Assembly (NCBI GenBank): GCA_032719365.1
Contig: CM064873.1
Coordinates: 382,001 to 446,000 of the forward strand
Source of the DNA: Prinsepia uniflora
Taxonomy: Eukaryota > Streptophyta > Magnoliopsida > Rosales > Rosaceae
Length of the DNA stretch: 64,000 nucleotides
Direction: 5' to 3'
Under the pieces are notes generated by a model. It ran no database searches. It saw nothing but the letters and a program-made list of their open reading frames with translations, and was not told the origin of the DNA. Numbering within the stretch: the stretch's first letter is position 1; the number at the start of each line of letters is the position of its first letter. The translations under genes and the position numbers were made by a program. This document shows, piece by piece, positions 24,190 through 38,098 of this stretch.

Positions 24190-27100
24190 CTACCCGTCTT
24201 TCTTCTTTTTCTTAGACATGGACTTTCTAGGCTTTTTGACCGATCCTTTTCTTTCTGCAAACAGATAGTTGTACTTCTGCAACACCCTCTCGTTTTCTTC
24301 AGGTCTGCCTAGCATCTCATATGCATCTGCCACTCTCCGGATTATTGACTTCTCCGGAGGTTTCCGATCAAAAGCTTCCAGGCCCTCAAAAAGCTTCCAA
24401 ATGCAAGCATGACAACAACAGGTTAGTTTGGTATATATTAGGTTCAAGAAGACAAAAAATTAAAAAGGGGCCAAACATCAAGACATAGTAGAAAATTGAA
24501 ACTGAGTCTGAACAACATAAACATAAATTTTACCTTTACAAGATTGTGGAGCATGTTGTTTCTATAGTATATACCTATCATACTTTTGCATAACTGCCAC
24601 GGAACTGAATGCAGATCCATGCCAATCCTCTTCTCCCAAAACTTGTGTGCTTCTTCTGGTCTTTGGTCCATATCTAAAGCTCGGATTAGCTGCGCATACG
24701 TTCCCATTGTGGTTCCCTGACCCTTGCTTAGCATCCATTTAATTACCTAGAGGAATAAAAGAAACAAAGGTTTACAAATCTCAAAAGAAAATAATGAATA
24801 CGCCACTCATTCTTTCCAGGTTCATACTTCTCCACTAGGAAAAAGAAGCTTGCTTGCTCTCCAAACATAATGCAAATACTGAGATTGGAGGCTCAGAATC
24901 CATGAATAAGAAAAAAAAATCTAGCCTTGATGCACAGTGCTTGTCCCATAGTTGAGCCTTTCCCAGGGTTATAAAGGAGTTTTTGCTACAAGGATTATAA
25001 GAATTTTGAATCGCGATGGAAAGTATCACCACAAAGGCATAAATGCACAAAACAAAAAGTCCCCAAACACGATTATATTTATGTCTCACTATTCTGCTTC
25101 AAATTATTTATAAAAAAAATCACATACAAAAATTATAAAGTATTCCCAAATTTTCTAGCCAAGGAGAAATATACGGAAGTAATTGTACCTGAACAATTCT
25201 ATGCCATTGCTGTTCCTTCTCAAGAGCGATCAATGCCATTCTAATTTTTCCTATGGGAAAGTCTTCTTCCCATGCAACCCATCCATCTAGAGTCCTGTAA
25301 ACAGCTTCCTTACTGCCACTGAGATCAAGAATCTGCAAAGTGGAGTTATATTTAATAACTTTCACAAGTATTCCTTGAATGAAAAATCAAGCAAAACCAC
25401 CACACTCAAACATTTTAGATAAAGAGTGTTAAATAAGAGGAGAATAGAAGGTAATTAGTAAACAGTTAATGCAGGGGTTTAAGCTAAAGTAATATATGCC
25501 AGTTTTTTATAATTTCCCCAGAGAACATCAATCACATCAGGTGTATATTGAAAAATATACACACAAGCAGGTACTATTGTATGTAAATATGCATCAAACA
25601 AATATAAAGGAATAATGTCATTTAAAGAACACATTTCCAAAGATGCACATTGTGTACGATAGGAACTGATTTTCCACTTCAGCCATTTTCTTTGAAGATG
25701 TGAACCAGAAGGATACCAACGGTGTCTGGCATGCTGATACCTCTATCTGGGTTGTAACTTTATGGCTTTTAGATATCTGATTAATCTCAAGAGGTATTTA
25801 CATCTAATGACTTGACCTTTTAATTAACACATTATCAGCCTGCTACAATAGTTAACATCTAAAAATTTTCACTCTATTAATAAAATTCAAATAAGATAAA
25901 ATTCAAAAATAAGAAGTAAAAAAGAAAACTTGAGATACGTATACTTACAGTTCTTAAAAGAAATTGAACCTTATCCTTTCTAGAAACATTCCATCCTATT
26001 TGGCCCCTTTTCTCGCTTCCATCATTTTTCTCTGGACAGTAACTGTTACCTTGGCGGTTGTGTTGATCCTAGATCATTGAAAATCAATTAGCTAATCAGT
26101 TAATGAACATCAATCTCGTTTTTCAATGACAACAAATTTGATTAAATAACAGGACCATCAAATAACTGCCAAAAGGGTAAGGTATGTCATCCCTCACCCC
26201 AGCTGAAAAAACGTGGATGCACTAGACAACATAATCTTTATTTTTTACCTAAATTCTCGACGATATTTTAAAGAAACTCGAAGTTATGTTATTCATTGTG
26301 TTAAGGGAAGGATATAAGTGAGAAGCATATGAACATCAGCCTAGCCATATTTTATTCGTCATCTTTGTTACTATTTTAATCATATCCTCTTTCACTCATA
26401 CTGCAACAACATAAGTCAACCGTAATAGACAATGGAAATAGAAGAAACATGCGATTATTTATGTACCATTTGTTTGTTCTTTTTATCTGCATGACAGATT
26501 ACCTAATAAGATCATAATTGGTTACTTCATTTAGTTTGCGAATCTCTCGCATCAAATTTTTCATACTTAGATTTCAAGCATGAAATGGCAAAAGGGGCAC
26601 CAAAAATTTCAATATATGTGCACAAGCAATTTGATAAATTACTCAATGATACCTCCAATGACATTGTAGCCTTTTCGGTTCTTTGGTTAGATATTCGAGC
26701 TTCCACCACTGTACTGTAAGTGGAATTCAGAATTTGGGCCCTAATAGTTCCAAGCTGAGTTACACGGCCAACCTGGATTAGATACCAATTAGAAACATCC
26801 ATTAATAACTTGACATATAAGTTACAGTTCTATGAAACAGCTCAATTTAGTTTTGTTAAATGATGAAAAACAAGGAAATGAAACTTCAATTTAACTACGA
26901 ACTTAAAAAAAAAAGTGCCTCTAGGAAACTAAAAATCATCTACTTCAAATTTATACAGATTTTCAAAGAAGTTTACTTCTTGCATATCATTTATCTTTTT
27001 TGGTATATGTTTTCGGTGCGCTTTGTTTTAAATCCCAGTAACTTCTTATGAGTTTGACTCCCACGGCAAAAACTCACTCACCCGAATAAGCTCGTGAAGT

Positions 27101-27518
27101 TTACCACTAAGCTATTGAATTCCAAACACAAATTAAAGAATGAAAATGTCCAACTGAAAATAAAATTGAAAAAGAATCAACAACTAAGGGGAAACGGCTT
27201 CAAAATCCGACCTTTGAAACGAAAACCACTCAAGCATATGCAACTCACATTGGCAGCTTCAAAATATGGGATGAAAAGAAAAATTCTATCAAATTGAAAT
27301 TTATGTATTTGGAATGGGATATTTAAGGCAAAACCCAAATTTCCAAATGGGGTATTTTGAACAAAGATTATAAATCAAATCAGTCCAGAAACACAATGAG
27401 ATAGGATATAGCAGGTGACTTTAAACAAAGATAAAATTAACAGAGACTAAACAAGAAAAGAAGATGAAAGAGAAAAGCAGGGAGTTACCAGATAGGATAT
27501 AGCAGGTGACTTCCACAT
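24190..27518 (-). CDS. Short pentatricopeptide repeat protein, At4g18975-like
   Basis: Six exons, all GT-AG: 27518-27489 (MWKSPAISYL), 26772-26653, 26068-25949, 25332-25189, 24746-24534 and 24393-24190. They give 276 residues with every boundary in phase 0. Recognisable stretches are LDLSGSKEAVYRTLDGWVAW, GKIRMALIALEKEQQWHRIV, the PPR unit around GTYAQLIRALDMDQRPEEAH, and a Lys-rich tail (KSMSKKKKKDG). This matches the small plant PPR protein At4g18975, annotated as chloroplast or organellar. PPR proteins bind organellar RNA; the target here is unknown. Exon 1 is short and its start is the least certain part; the ATG at 27518 is the only one that joins the later exons in frame in this stretch. 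Confidence 0.88.
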
Positions 27519-29263
27519 GGTTACGAACTGGCTGCAACAATCTCAATGGCTAAATATACAGAACAGTAAAATTGCACAATTTTTTTCAACTATCAGGCGG
27601 CTTCTCTTATTTTCTTCCATAAGAGAGCAAGGTAAGCCTGGGTTGTTGTTGAAGACGAAGAAAGGTAAGAACTTGGGACTCAGGGAGTAAAAACGGTGTG
27701 TCTGAAGTGCTGAAGATCAACACATAGCGGCGATGGTGACGAACAGTAGAATGAATTCTTACTTCTTTCTTGGGGGCAAAAAAGAAGATTATGAGATAAA
27801 TGGGCTGGACCTCCTTATAAGCTTCCTAATGTTTGTATGGACACTCTTTATGCTTTTACATCCTCCTCGTCGAGATTAATGTTAATGTTCTGTGCTGTAA
27901 AAACCAAAAAATACTCATCCGGGGAAAAACAAAAAAGAAAATGACAATACATCCTCAAAGTGCTTATAAAATTACTGTTACTGTGCAGAATAATATTTGG
28001 CCCAAACTTAGAAGTCGCAGATTTTGCAAAAGGGTTTTAGTCGTTTTTTTTTTTACCATTTTTTTTTCGGGCCGTTGGAGCCTAGCACTCCATGGTCCAA
28101 TCCACATTCGGGCGGGTAGTTACTAGGGGTGACGGTTAGCTGCCTCAAAAGTTTTGTAACATATTTGTGAACATGAAAAAAAAAAAAACCTTTCGAAAAG
28201 CCAAAAATTTAATTGTCACATTTTTTTACTAAAATTACGAGCTACTCACAACTTTAAGTCATTCAACTTTATTTAAAATAATAAAAAAAAAATTGTTAAA
28301 GTACACTTCGGAATTCGCAGAAGCATCCTAAACTTCATGCAAGATATTCTCATAGTTAATTTCAATCATCTATAATTCTTTTTTGTTGAGTTTAATATTT
28401 CTGAGTTTAAAAACAAAAAAATGTCATATTATGGTGAAAAATGGCAAGACATGCCTTAGCGGGCTTCTGGCATTCCATAAAAACATTTTTTTAAAAAAAA
28501 TTGTGTTATAACTCACAAATTTATCAATTTTCTTCAAAATACAAATAAAAATAAAAAAACCACTCGTGCAAATTACTTCACTATGAGGTTCCATCACACA
28601 AGTTATTTCTTATATTTTTATATGTTAAGTAGTCAAAACAGACATTTCCAGTATACTTCTATTACCATGAGGTGCTTCCACACCCAAAGAGTCAGCTCAT
28701 CCCTGCTTGGAATGTGGCTTAAATTTGGTCAAAAAATACCTCCAACGAATTTCGAATTTCTACTAGCTAGGCACTAGAAAATTCGCCATCTAGAGGTGAT
28801 AACCAATTGCATTGCATCTTCTGGTTCAGTATACTCTATTTCGAATCCGCATAATTTTTTATTGATTTTAGATTGCGAATTTAAAAAAATTTAAAAATTA
28901 TTTATCAAGCTTAAAAAATAGCAACTATAGCTTACAGATTTATGACATATTTGTTATTGTACACCAAAAATAAATCTTGTGAAAATAAAGAATCATATTT
29001 TCCACTAAACCTACGAGCTATTTAAATCCCTTCAATTTAATCATAATGGTAGATCATAATATTTGTGTTGCAATAAAATTGAAAGATACTCATGAAAATG
29101 CGGCGGCTAAGCCAATTTTGAATGACTTGTTACAATAAAAAGGAGGAATATTAGATTTGAGTTTTGACTGTCTCTTCTCTCCCTCGCAAAGTCTCCAAAA
29201 ACTCCTAAAACCCTTTTGCGTTTTAAGCTAGCAGCAACTGAGGCCTCTCACCGTTTCCCTGCC
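27519..29263. other. Intergenic region between PPR and YTH genes
   Basis: Divergent promoters for the PPR (-) and YTH (+) genes must lie here. 27900-29100 is AT-rich with poly-A/T runs and no gene. The YTH 5' UTR probably starts near 29160 and contains AAACCCT-type words (CTAAAACCC at about 29206). Near 28505 TTATAACTCAC followed by a CTTCAAAAT-like word faintly resembles the 47-64 kb satellite. Confidence 0.4.
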
Positions 29264-32200
29264 ATGGCCACCGTTTCCCCGCCTGCGGATCGTATCCTTA
29301 CACGTTTATTTAATCCTTTTTAGTTTCTCATCTCATTTATGCTTCTTTACTGCTCTCTTTCTTTCTCTTTGCAGCTAACTTTCCAGTCCAAGTTTTTTTC
29401 TTAATTTGGTTGTTTTATATGTCAGCTTTCTATATGAACCTCTTTCTCTCGCTCTCTCACTCCTGATTTTTATATATTTAGTTATTGTCTATGAGGCTAA
29501 GATCTTCGTGTCTGTGGAAGTTTTGGGTGTGGTTAGGGTTCTGTGGTAAAATCTCTGATATGATTGTTTCGCAGTAACGTAAAGATGGTGGCTTCCTAAT
29601 TTTTCAATTGATTTTATGTGGGGTTCACCTTTGAAATGTATTCTTTGCGGGTAGGATTTTTCTTTTTCCATATTGAATTGTATGGTTAGGGGTTTTCTCT
29701 TTGGATGTATTATGTTAGAAAGCGGCGGCTTCTTTATGTGCCCGACTTCTGTATTTCCTTGACCCTCTGGTTTACTACAGAAGCTGCGGACTTGTTGCAG
29801 AATTTGTCATTAGATTCTCAGACCAAGGGACCTGCTGATATTCCTGACCCTGCCAAGAAGGTAATGGTCATATGGAGCAGTGTTGATTTAAAAGAATTAT
29901 TTTCCTTATATATTGAGAAAAGCATTGTAAAGAAAAAGGCCTGTTTGTGTTTCAAACTTCAATTTCCTGATTTGCAGCCCAATATCGTGAGTGCTAAAAG
30001 CAAATCATATGTTCGGTCTAAGACCCCAGTGCAGCAGGATGTTTTGGAACCAGCCATGTGCTATCTCCCTAATGGTTACGCAACCCCTGCCTATTACTAC
30101 GGAGGTATGTAGCGTGTGTAGTGTTATTGTATCTATTAGCTGATTTGATTATCTAAGAGCTCAGGGATAGAATTTCAAATTGTGATGTTGAAAATTTGCA
30201 CCACCACTCATTTGGCAATGTAAGATGTTATATTTTGTATTGTATGTATTGATGGTTCTGTTGGTGATGATCTGGGATTTGCTTTGTAGGTTATGGTGGG
30301 ACTGGAAATGAGTGGGATGGAGATATGAATTCTGTGAGTCGTACACTTGTTCTGTTTCTTTTAGGGACAGATTTTTTGTTAGTATATATGCATCATAGTT
30401 ATATTAATCTGGTCATATTTTCTTGTATCTCTTACATGACTTCTTATGGTAATGTTGACTGACAAACTATTTTGTATCCTGGAATCATTTTGGTACATGC
30501 TTGTTGCATTTCAGGCTGTCTTTGGGGATAATGGGTCATTTGTGTATCATCAGGGTTATGGTTATGCACCTTACAGCACATATTCAACATCAGGGTCTCT
30601 AATTCCAACTGCGGAAAGTGATGGTCAGCTATATGGACCTCAGCAGTACCAATATCCTCCCTATTTTAAGAAGCTGACTTCTGACAGTAACACACCCACT
30701 CCTACTTCAGCTGTTCCTTCACAGGGTGGTGTTTCCACCCCTAAGGATGCTGATCACAAGACGTCACCTGCAGGAACAGCTAATGGGATTTCTAGTGATC
30801 TTCTGACCAGTGTGGGTACAAAGGGATATAATTATTCAAATTTCTCAAAAACAAAATATCAAAACTCATCAATGAATGGAAAGAGTTCCTACAATGATTA
30901 CTCCGATGCTGTATATGGTTTTGATGGTTCGTTATCTCCTATACCATGGTTAGAATGGCCAACGTATTTAAATGGACAGGGTATGGAAATGACTGGAAAT
31001 TCAGTCAACAGAACTCCATCTTCCAAGAATCAGATTTCTTGTTCAAATTCTGAATCGGTATGTTCTCTATTACTTTATAACTTTTTGTTTGTTGCCTGAC
31101 TAATTAACGTTAGGCATACATGTTCTAAGAGTTAGCCATTTTCCAGTTCTAACTATGATGTATTATGCATATTATCTGGTTGGTTGAGCAAAGTTAATTA
31201 CAAGCTTTAGATTCGTCCATTGGGATTCTATTGGGAAACAAAATAGCTGGTGGTATTTCTCTGGGAGCTGACCTCCAGGAAATATTATTCAATCCGAAGT
31301 CAATGCTTCTTGGTTATTATCATTTATTCGTTAGGTCATTTGGCATCTAGTGTGTAATCTCTTTTATGTTTGGTTGAATGATCCAACTTTGATAGATTGT
31401 TCTTGGAGGTGGCCACTCAAGGATTTCTGTTATCTGACTTTGTAGGGTATGCACCAGATCAGGTTGGGGTATGGTATGGATACTACTAATGGACTTGTGA
31501 ATGGGATGTATACCCACGAATTATACGGTCAATATTGGAACCCAATTAAACTTGGTATGGGATATGGATCTAATGGTTATGGTAGGATGGCTCTTCAAAA
31601 CAAATACAAATCCAGGGGGCGAGGCAGTTCGTTTCGCTATGGTAACCAGTACATAGAAGGCTTGGATGAGTTGAACAAGGGACCAAGAGGTAAAAGCTTC
31701 AAAAATAAAAAAGGATGTTCGGCCATTACTGTAGCAGTTAATGGGGACAACATGCCATTGAATAAAAGTAATGATGGGAAGGATGTAATTGCCATGATTC
31801 CCGAGCGGGAGCAGTACGTTGGAGTAGATATCCATGATCATTATGCTGATGCTAAGTTCTTCATCATTAAGTCTTATAGTGAGGATGATGTTCATAAGAG
31901 CGTCAAGTATAATGTTTGGGCCAGCACACCAAATGGAAACAATAAGCTTATTGCAGCATACCAGGAGGCTCAGGAGAAATCAGGTGGCTGCCCTGTATTT
32001 CTGTTCTTCTCGGTGAGCATTGTTATGCATTTTTTAAGTCTGTTATTTCATTGGCTACTTTCCTTAGCTACTTTCGTTGGCTTAGCTTCTTCTTTCTCTA
32101 GGTGAATACCAGTGGCCAATTTGTTGGCCTAGCAGAGATGGTGGGAATGGTGGACTTTGACAAGAGTGTGGAGTATTGGCAGCAAGACAAGTGGACTGGC

Positions 32201-32945
32201 TGTTTCCCTGTTAAGTGGCACATTGTTAAAGATGTACCCAACAGTATGCTGAAGCACATTACTCTAGAAAACAATGAAAACAAACCTGTCACTAACAGTA
32301 GAGACACTCAAGAGGTATGTCTACTTATTTTCTTCATCTTGTTCTTCCTTTCTATTTTCAGTGGTAAGCTTTATTGTGTTCTATCTAGGTCAAGTCAGTG
32401 CCAGGGCTTGAAATGATGAAAATATTCAAGGATCATTCGAGTAAAACATGCCTTTTGGATGATTTTGAGTTCTATGAAGCTCGGCAGAAGACAATTCAGG
32501 AAAACAAAACAAAGCAGCAGATCCAGAAACAGGCAAGAATAAAAACCCTTCAATCATATCCATCAATCCTTATATTTTATGTGATTTTGAGTTTTCATCC
32601 TTCCAGGGTCTACTTACAGTTTTTCATATGCATTAAACTGCTTTTCCTGCTGCTACTCTTACATTTGATTAAAAGACAGTTGGATTCAGAAGAATTTCTA
32701 ATTCTCTGGTTATCTAATTGAAGGCATTGGATGGCAAGCCAACTGATGGAAGAAATGATGGGCAGGATGAGGCACTCAAATCACCAGAGCCATTTGGAGC
32801 TGCCCTAGATTTGATTGAGGAACCAACACCAATTGCTCAGACTGATGAGGAGCTGAAGCAGTTGGTGAATGGGTCGGTTGCAGAAACTGGAGATAATGCG
32901 AAAGTTCCAGCACCCGTTTTGCCAGAGGTGATTGTAACGAAATAG
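29264..32945 (+). CDS. YTH-domain m6A reader, ECT2-like
   Basis: Nine exons: 29264-29291, 29781-29860, 29978-30104, 30290-30333, 30515-31057, 31446-32012, 32102-32314, 32389-32532 and 32724-32945; total 1,968 nt, 655 residues. The last intron is GC-AG. The N terminus (MATVSPPADQAADLLQNLSL) matches the ECT2/ECT3/ECT4 clade, and residues 30-400 are a Tyr/Gly/Ser/Asn-rich disordered region. The YTH domain spans about residues 400-545 and binds N6-methyladenosine in mRNA. Its aromatic cage is intact: W432 (KYNVW), W489 and W494 (YWQQDKW). The spacings of 57 and 5 equal those of the known Arabidopsis ECT2 cage W464, W521, W526. It acts in the cytoplasm on m6A mRNAs controlling organ growth in Arabidopsis; that role here is by homology. 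Confidence 0.95.
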
Positions 32946-34206
32946 GTTATAAATGGTTGCTAATTGGTGCAATGCACAATAGTGGCTGATTACAATTTAG
33001 GTTGAAGTTTATCATAGGAGGAGTTTGGTCAGAGGTTTTTCTAGTGTAGCCGCTCTTAATGAGTATAATTCAGAGAAGTAGAAAATGACATTTAGAGATT
33101 TTCCAATCCCCATCTTGTTGTTTTATGTGGGGGTGTATTAAAAATAGGTAAGGTGGGTCTCATTTTGTGCTCTTGATCTCGTAAGAGAGATGAATGTTGA
33201 GAAGGATTGCCTCAAGATAATTAAGTCTTAAGACAGTTTTAGCAGCTTCCTTGTTTTCTGTGTGTGTCCTTGTCCTACAATAACATTTCATGGCATTGAA
33301 TTAGCTCTCTTCTGCACTTGCAAATTGAGAAACACTGTCCATTCTTATAAGTTGCATATATTGGTTGTTTAAGTGATCATGTTAGAGCATGGAGTTTTAA
33401 TTTTATTTGGTTGACTTGTACTCATTTATCCATATGTTAATTTTGAGTCATTCATCCATATTCAAATCCATACTTCCTCGTGTCATCGAATGGAGTAGAT
33501 GTAGATGTACATGTACATGTAGATGAAGATGAATGACTCAGATGAGAGATGAGGCCGACTCAATCCTACTCCCAAGTCCCAACGCACGTGTAGTGAACAA
33601 ATAGAATTGCCATCTCACACTCTTCTTCGACACAACCACTCCCAACGCACGTGTAGGGAGAACAAATGGAGTTGCCATGTATATATATTTTTTTTAATTA
33701 CAAAAGGTAGTATAATTTTTAAAAATTATTCATATAATATGTTATTGAAGTTCAGAAAAACTGTCTACAAAATTAAATTCATTTGATCCTGAATACTCTC
33801 TTCGACGCAAATAATGAAATGCATGAACCTTTATTTATTTATAAAACCAATAAATAAATAAGCAAATTACGTGGCATTTGTGGATTGGAAAATTGGAAAT
33901 CCATAGATAAGAATGTAAGCAAGAGAATTATTGCTATTAGGAGGAAGGTGGACCGTGGCATGACATTGATACCGCATCCAAACAAAGGAGGGTCGTTCCC
34001 CTTTATTTTATTCTGTTCTATAATTTCTTTTCTATCACCAACTGATTCTGATTTCTGAATCAGAGAGATTTTATCTTGTTGCACTCTGTTCTATTCTGTT
34101 CTTTCATCAACTGATTCTGATTTCTGAATCACAGAGAGATTCATTGTGATTGAGAGTAGTAAGTAAAAAGAGGAGATTGATCTCTCCTCTGTTTTGAGTC
34201 CAGTAA
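32946..34206. other. Intergenic region with local duplications
   Basis: 3' flank of the YTH gene (to about 33250) and promoter/5' UTR of the E1 beta gene. It holds a GTAGATGTAGATGTACATG microsatellite near 33497-33530, an imperfect duplication around CCAACGCACGTGTAG (about 33580-33620 and 33640-33680), and a duplicated palindrome-bearing block (34037-34070 and 34106-34141) just before the start codon. Confidence 0.6.
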
Positions 34207-37200
34207 ATGGCCGGCAGCCCAAGCTTGAGGCTGGGCATCAGGAAATTTGGAAGATCGGTTAACTTGTGGGGTGGTGATTCTGCTGCTGTTCATTCCAGGA
34301 GGCCATTTTCTTCATCATTTTCTTCCTCCTCCCGGTCTTCCTCTTGTGATGAAAATGAAATGATTGGTCAAGAAAGTGGGAAGTCATTGAACCTCTATTC
34401 TGCCATCAACCAAGCCCTTCACATCGCGTTGGAAACTGATCCACGGTTAGTGCATGTCCTTTTTCTCTTGCTTTAATCAATCTTTTTCACTTTCTGGGAA
34501 TAGAATTTCATTACCAACATTGCATCATTAGACATTTTTAACTTAAAACTAAATCATCATTTTAAGGATAATTGGACCAAAATTTTGGATTCTTCTTGTA
34601 ATAGATTTTTTCTCCATGAGTTGGGGTGGCTTAGTTCTGCATTCGACATCTCTCTTCTCTATTCATTTGCTGCCTTTCTGCTCATGACTCTTTGTTTTTG
34701 CTGCTCTCAGTTGTTACTTAGCTTACTCATGATTTGAAATTATCTCATGCTCGTGATGTCTTATCTTACGTGCCTGAAAAGTTCTGATAAATTCTGATGC
34801 ACTGGTGTAATTGTATTTACGGCTGTTGTTGGACCCTTCATTATATGTATATCTCGATTTGTAGAATGTCTAATGACCACCTTCTTTGACTTATGTGAGT
34901 CATTTGGATCTACCAGTTAACCTTGGTGTTCTTAATTCTTATGTGCCTATAGAATTAACCAAATCATCCTTTTCACTTTCTCACTCACAGTGCTTATGTA
35001 TTTGGAGAAGACGTGAGCTTTGGTGGGGTGTTCCGTTGCACCACAGGCTTAGCCGATCGATTTGGGAAACAAAGGGTTTTCAATACTCCTCTTTGTGAAC
35101 AGGTATCTTTACCAGCATGGTTACTGCCTTGACTTCCCATTGAAACCAACATACACCTCTAAGTGGCAACTGGCAAGGATTGCATAAAAGTTGCTTAGTC
35201 GTTCGCTTCTACAAAGTTCAGTATAAGAGAAACTTAGAAACCGTTGCCAAAATGGCGCTTCTACATGGAGTCTTTTTTGTTTTTCCTACTTCATACATAC
35301 TATATTGTTAATACCTTTTCAGAAAGTTACATTTGACGAGTTCCATTTTTACTTGTGTTTTCACCCAGGGCATTGTAGGATTTGGCATTGGTCTAGCAGC
35401 TATGGTAAGCGTGAGATTTAGAATTATCATAGCTCTATTTAAATTTCATATTAAACCTTTCTTCCTATCTAATAGCCACTGACTTCACAACATTTGGTTT
35501 CATCTCACATGTAGGGTAATCGGGCTGTAGCAGAAATCCAATTTGCCGATTATATACTTCCTGCTTTTGATCAGGCATGCAGCCCTTCCAATGCTCAGTT
35601 CTAATATACCGTCACAAATGATGATTAATTGTGTGACTGAATTTATAGATTGTAAATGAAGCTGCAAAGTTCAGATACCGAAGTGGAAATCAATTCAATT
35701 GTGGAGGTGAAACATCGTTGTTTTGATCATGCAGATAGCAGACTTTTTATTTTTTTATCATGATTTTATTGTGCATGATGAGGATTTTTCACTCCCTAGG
35801 TTTAACAATAAGGACCCCCTATGGAGCCGTGGGCCATGGTGGACATTATCACTCACAATCTCCCGAGTCTTTCTTCTGTCATGCCCCTGGTATCAAGGTA
35901 AGTCTTCATCCTTCCAATGATTCGTTATATTTGGGGACTTTGTTTCCTTGGTACACATACCTCCCTCCATAACTGAAATATGTGATTAAATTCTATCGTG
36001 CTTTCAAATTCATGTTCTAATCTAGTAGCTTGTTACTTAAGATAGCAACAACAGCACCATTAGCCTCTAGATCTGGAAATGATTTATCTGTGTTTAATTC
36101 CACTACAACTTTCAAAGGTTTTCTGGAGGAAATAGGATTTCCTTCCCACCTATGTTCTTGCTCCCCTAGAATTTTATGAATTTTACCACTGTTAAATTGT
36201 TTTTTAGGTGGTCATCCCTCGAAGCCCATGTCAAGCAAAGGGCCTACTGCTTTCCTGCATACGCGATCCAAACCCTGTTGTGTTTTTTGAACCAAAGGTA
36301 GTTTTATTTTCTTTCTAGAATGTATTGATTTATCCATTAGTAAAAATCTGACCCAAAAAAAAAAAAGAAGATCCGTTAGTAAAAATTTAGTTGACAGAAA
36401 GTCATGATCTGAGATTGTACAGAAACTGTTGGTTTCAGTGGCTATACAGATTATCAGTGGAAGAGGTTCCTGAGTATGATTACATGTTGCCTTTATCTGA
36501 GGCAGAGGTACACCATCCTGTAGTTTCATTTAGTCTGAGTTTTGAATGTTTGAGAAAGATATGTTTATTGCAGTCATCGTTTTACTGTAACTGAAGGATC
36601 TAAATACTTGAAAATTGGAACTGCAATACACAGATAATACGAGAGGGCAACGATATAACACTTGTTGGTTGGGGAGCTCAATTATCTATAATGGAACAGG
36701 CCTGTAAAGATGCCGAGAAAGTAACTTTCCTCACTGCTAGATTAAAGTTATACCGAAATGGTTCATGCACTATCCTTTATACTTGTAGCTTGACCGTATT
36801 AATGTCATTTGACTAGTGATAATTCTCTCAGGATGGAATTTCTTGTGAACTGATAGACCTGCAAACTCTTTTGCCTTGGGATAAGGATACAGTGGAGGCC
36901 TCTGTGAGAAAGACTGGAAGGCTTCTTGTAAGAGTATCGTATTTGTACAGACAACAGAACTTACTCCCCTCAAAATTGGCTGGTGTACTCTCTTGCTGAC
37001 GAATCAAATCTCCTTTTTGTAGATTAGTCATGAAGCTCCAATTACTGGAGGATTTGGTGCTGAAATATCTGCTTCAATTGTTGAACGTTGCTTCCTGAGG
37101 GTAAGTAGCAACGCTCTTAACTCCACCTTTTGTTTACTGCTTAGATATTTGAGTAGTCATCTTCTGAAGCAGCTTATAACTTGATGTTTGAACTGTTATG

Positions 37201-37415
37201 TAGTTAGAAGCACCGGTTGCAAGAGTATGCGGTCTAGATACACCCTTCCCTCTTGTCTTTGAGCCCTTCTATATGCCCACCAAGAACAAGGTCAGTTATC
37301 TAATTCTTTTCTGCCACCAAATTTCTTGTTTAGATGCAGGCCAACCTTTGCTTATGTTTTCTGCTTTCGGATGATGCAGATATTGGACGCTATCAAATCA
37401 ACTGTAAATTACTAG
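34207..37415 (+). CDS. Branched-chain 2-oxoacid dehydrogenase E1 component, beta subunit (mitochondrial)
   Basis: Thirteen exons: 34207-34445, 34991-35102, 35369-35404, 35515-35574, 35649-35706, 35800-35897, 36208-36297, 36439-36507, 36634-36720, 36832-36927, 37023-37100, 37204-37290 and 37380-37415; 1,146 nt, 381 residues. Intron 4 is GC-AG, the others GT-AG. Residues 1-60 are Ser/Arg-rich with few acids, a mitochondrial presequence. The body has the E1 beta hallmarks FGEDVSFGGVFRCTTGLA, CEQGIVGFGIGLAAMG, QFADYI, TPYGAVGHGGHYHSQSPE and the C-terminal transketolase half with LVGWGAQL and ISHEAPITGGFGAEI. With E1 alpha it decarboxylates branched-chain keto acids from Val, Leu and Ile using thiamine diphosphate. 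Arabidopsis homologues are the BCE1B/DIN4 proteins of about 352-358 residues; the extra length here is in the presequence. Confidence 0.96.
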
Positions 37416-37457
37416 CGTTATAAAAGCAAGTCTGCTTGGGTGTTTTCTCAAAGCATG

Positions 37458-37466
37458 TAATAATAA

Positions 37467-37505
<39 letters not shown>
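37458..37505. repeat. (AAT)n microsatellite
   Basis: About 15 TAA/AAT units with one interruption, 45 bp after the stop codon of the E1 beta gene, in its probable 3' UTR. Confidence 0.95.
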
Positions 37506-37506
<1 letters not shown>

Positions 37507-38098
37507 GATATTTCACCATCCCTATGCTCGAGCAAAGTGAATACAGATTATTCGTGTGATAAATGATGCCACAGAAAACCTTTCAGGGTTGGCTCTCCAT
37601 CTGCGAGCAGGTTAAATTTGATAGCAACACAATTGGAGCCTACGAACTTGAAACCAAGCGGCATACTCGCATACAACTTTAGTCTATATTTCGAACCCAG
37701 TAACCTGACATCATTGATCTAAGAATATTCCGATTTCCAACGATGAGACTAAGTTATATTTGCTACATTAAGAATGGAGAATTGGGCACTTGTGGAGAAC
37801 ATTGAAGTGTTGACGAGTTTCAATGAAATCAAAATCGATAGAGACGTTGCATTGCTTCATTCCATTTGTGTTAAAAACTAAAAAGTAGTATTTCACTTTG
37901 TATTTTGTTCAAGGCCATTGTTACTCTCACATTAGTAAACAAAACAAAACCAGAACAAGAGTCTAATATTATCTTCCATCCATCAGTCAACCAATGCACA
38001 ACCGTCCCCTTTATTTACAATTCAATTCAAGCCCAATTGTCCCAGTGCCAGTGCAAAGCATTTCACCCAGGAGTCGACCTCTTGTTTCCCAGAAATAA

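Noticed and set aside
28490..28560. Satellite-like words near the YTH gene
   Set aside because: Only short AT-rich matches (TATAACTCAC, CTTCAAAAT); too weak to call a relic monomer.
29705..30112. 135-codon frame as the start of the YTH gene
   Set aside because: It reads through introns 1 and 2; the spliced start MATVSPPADQ at 29264 matches the family.
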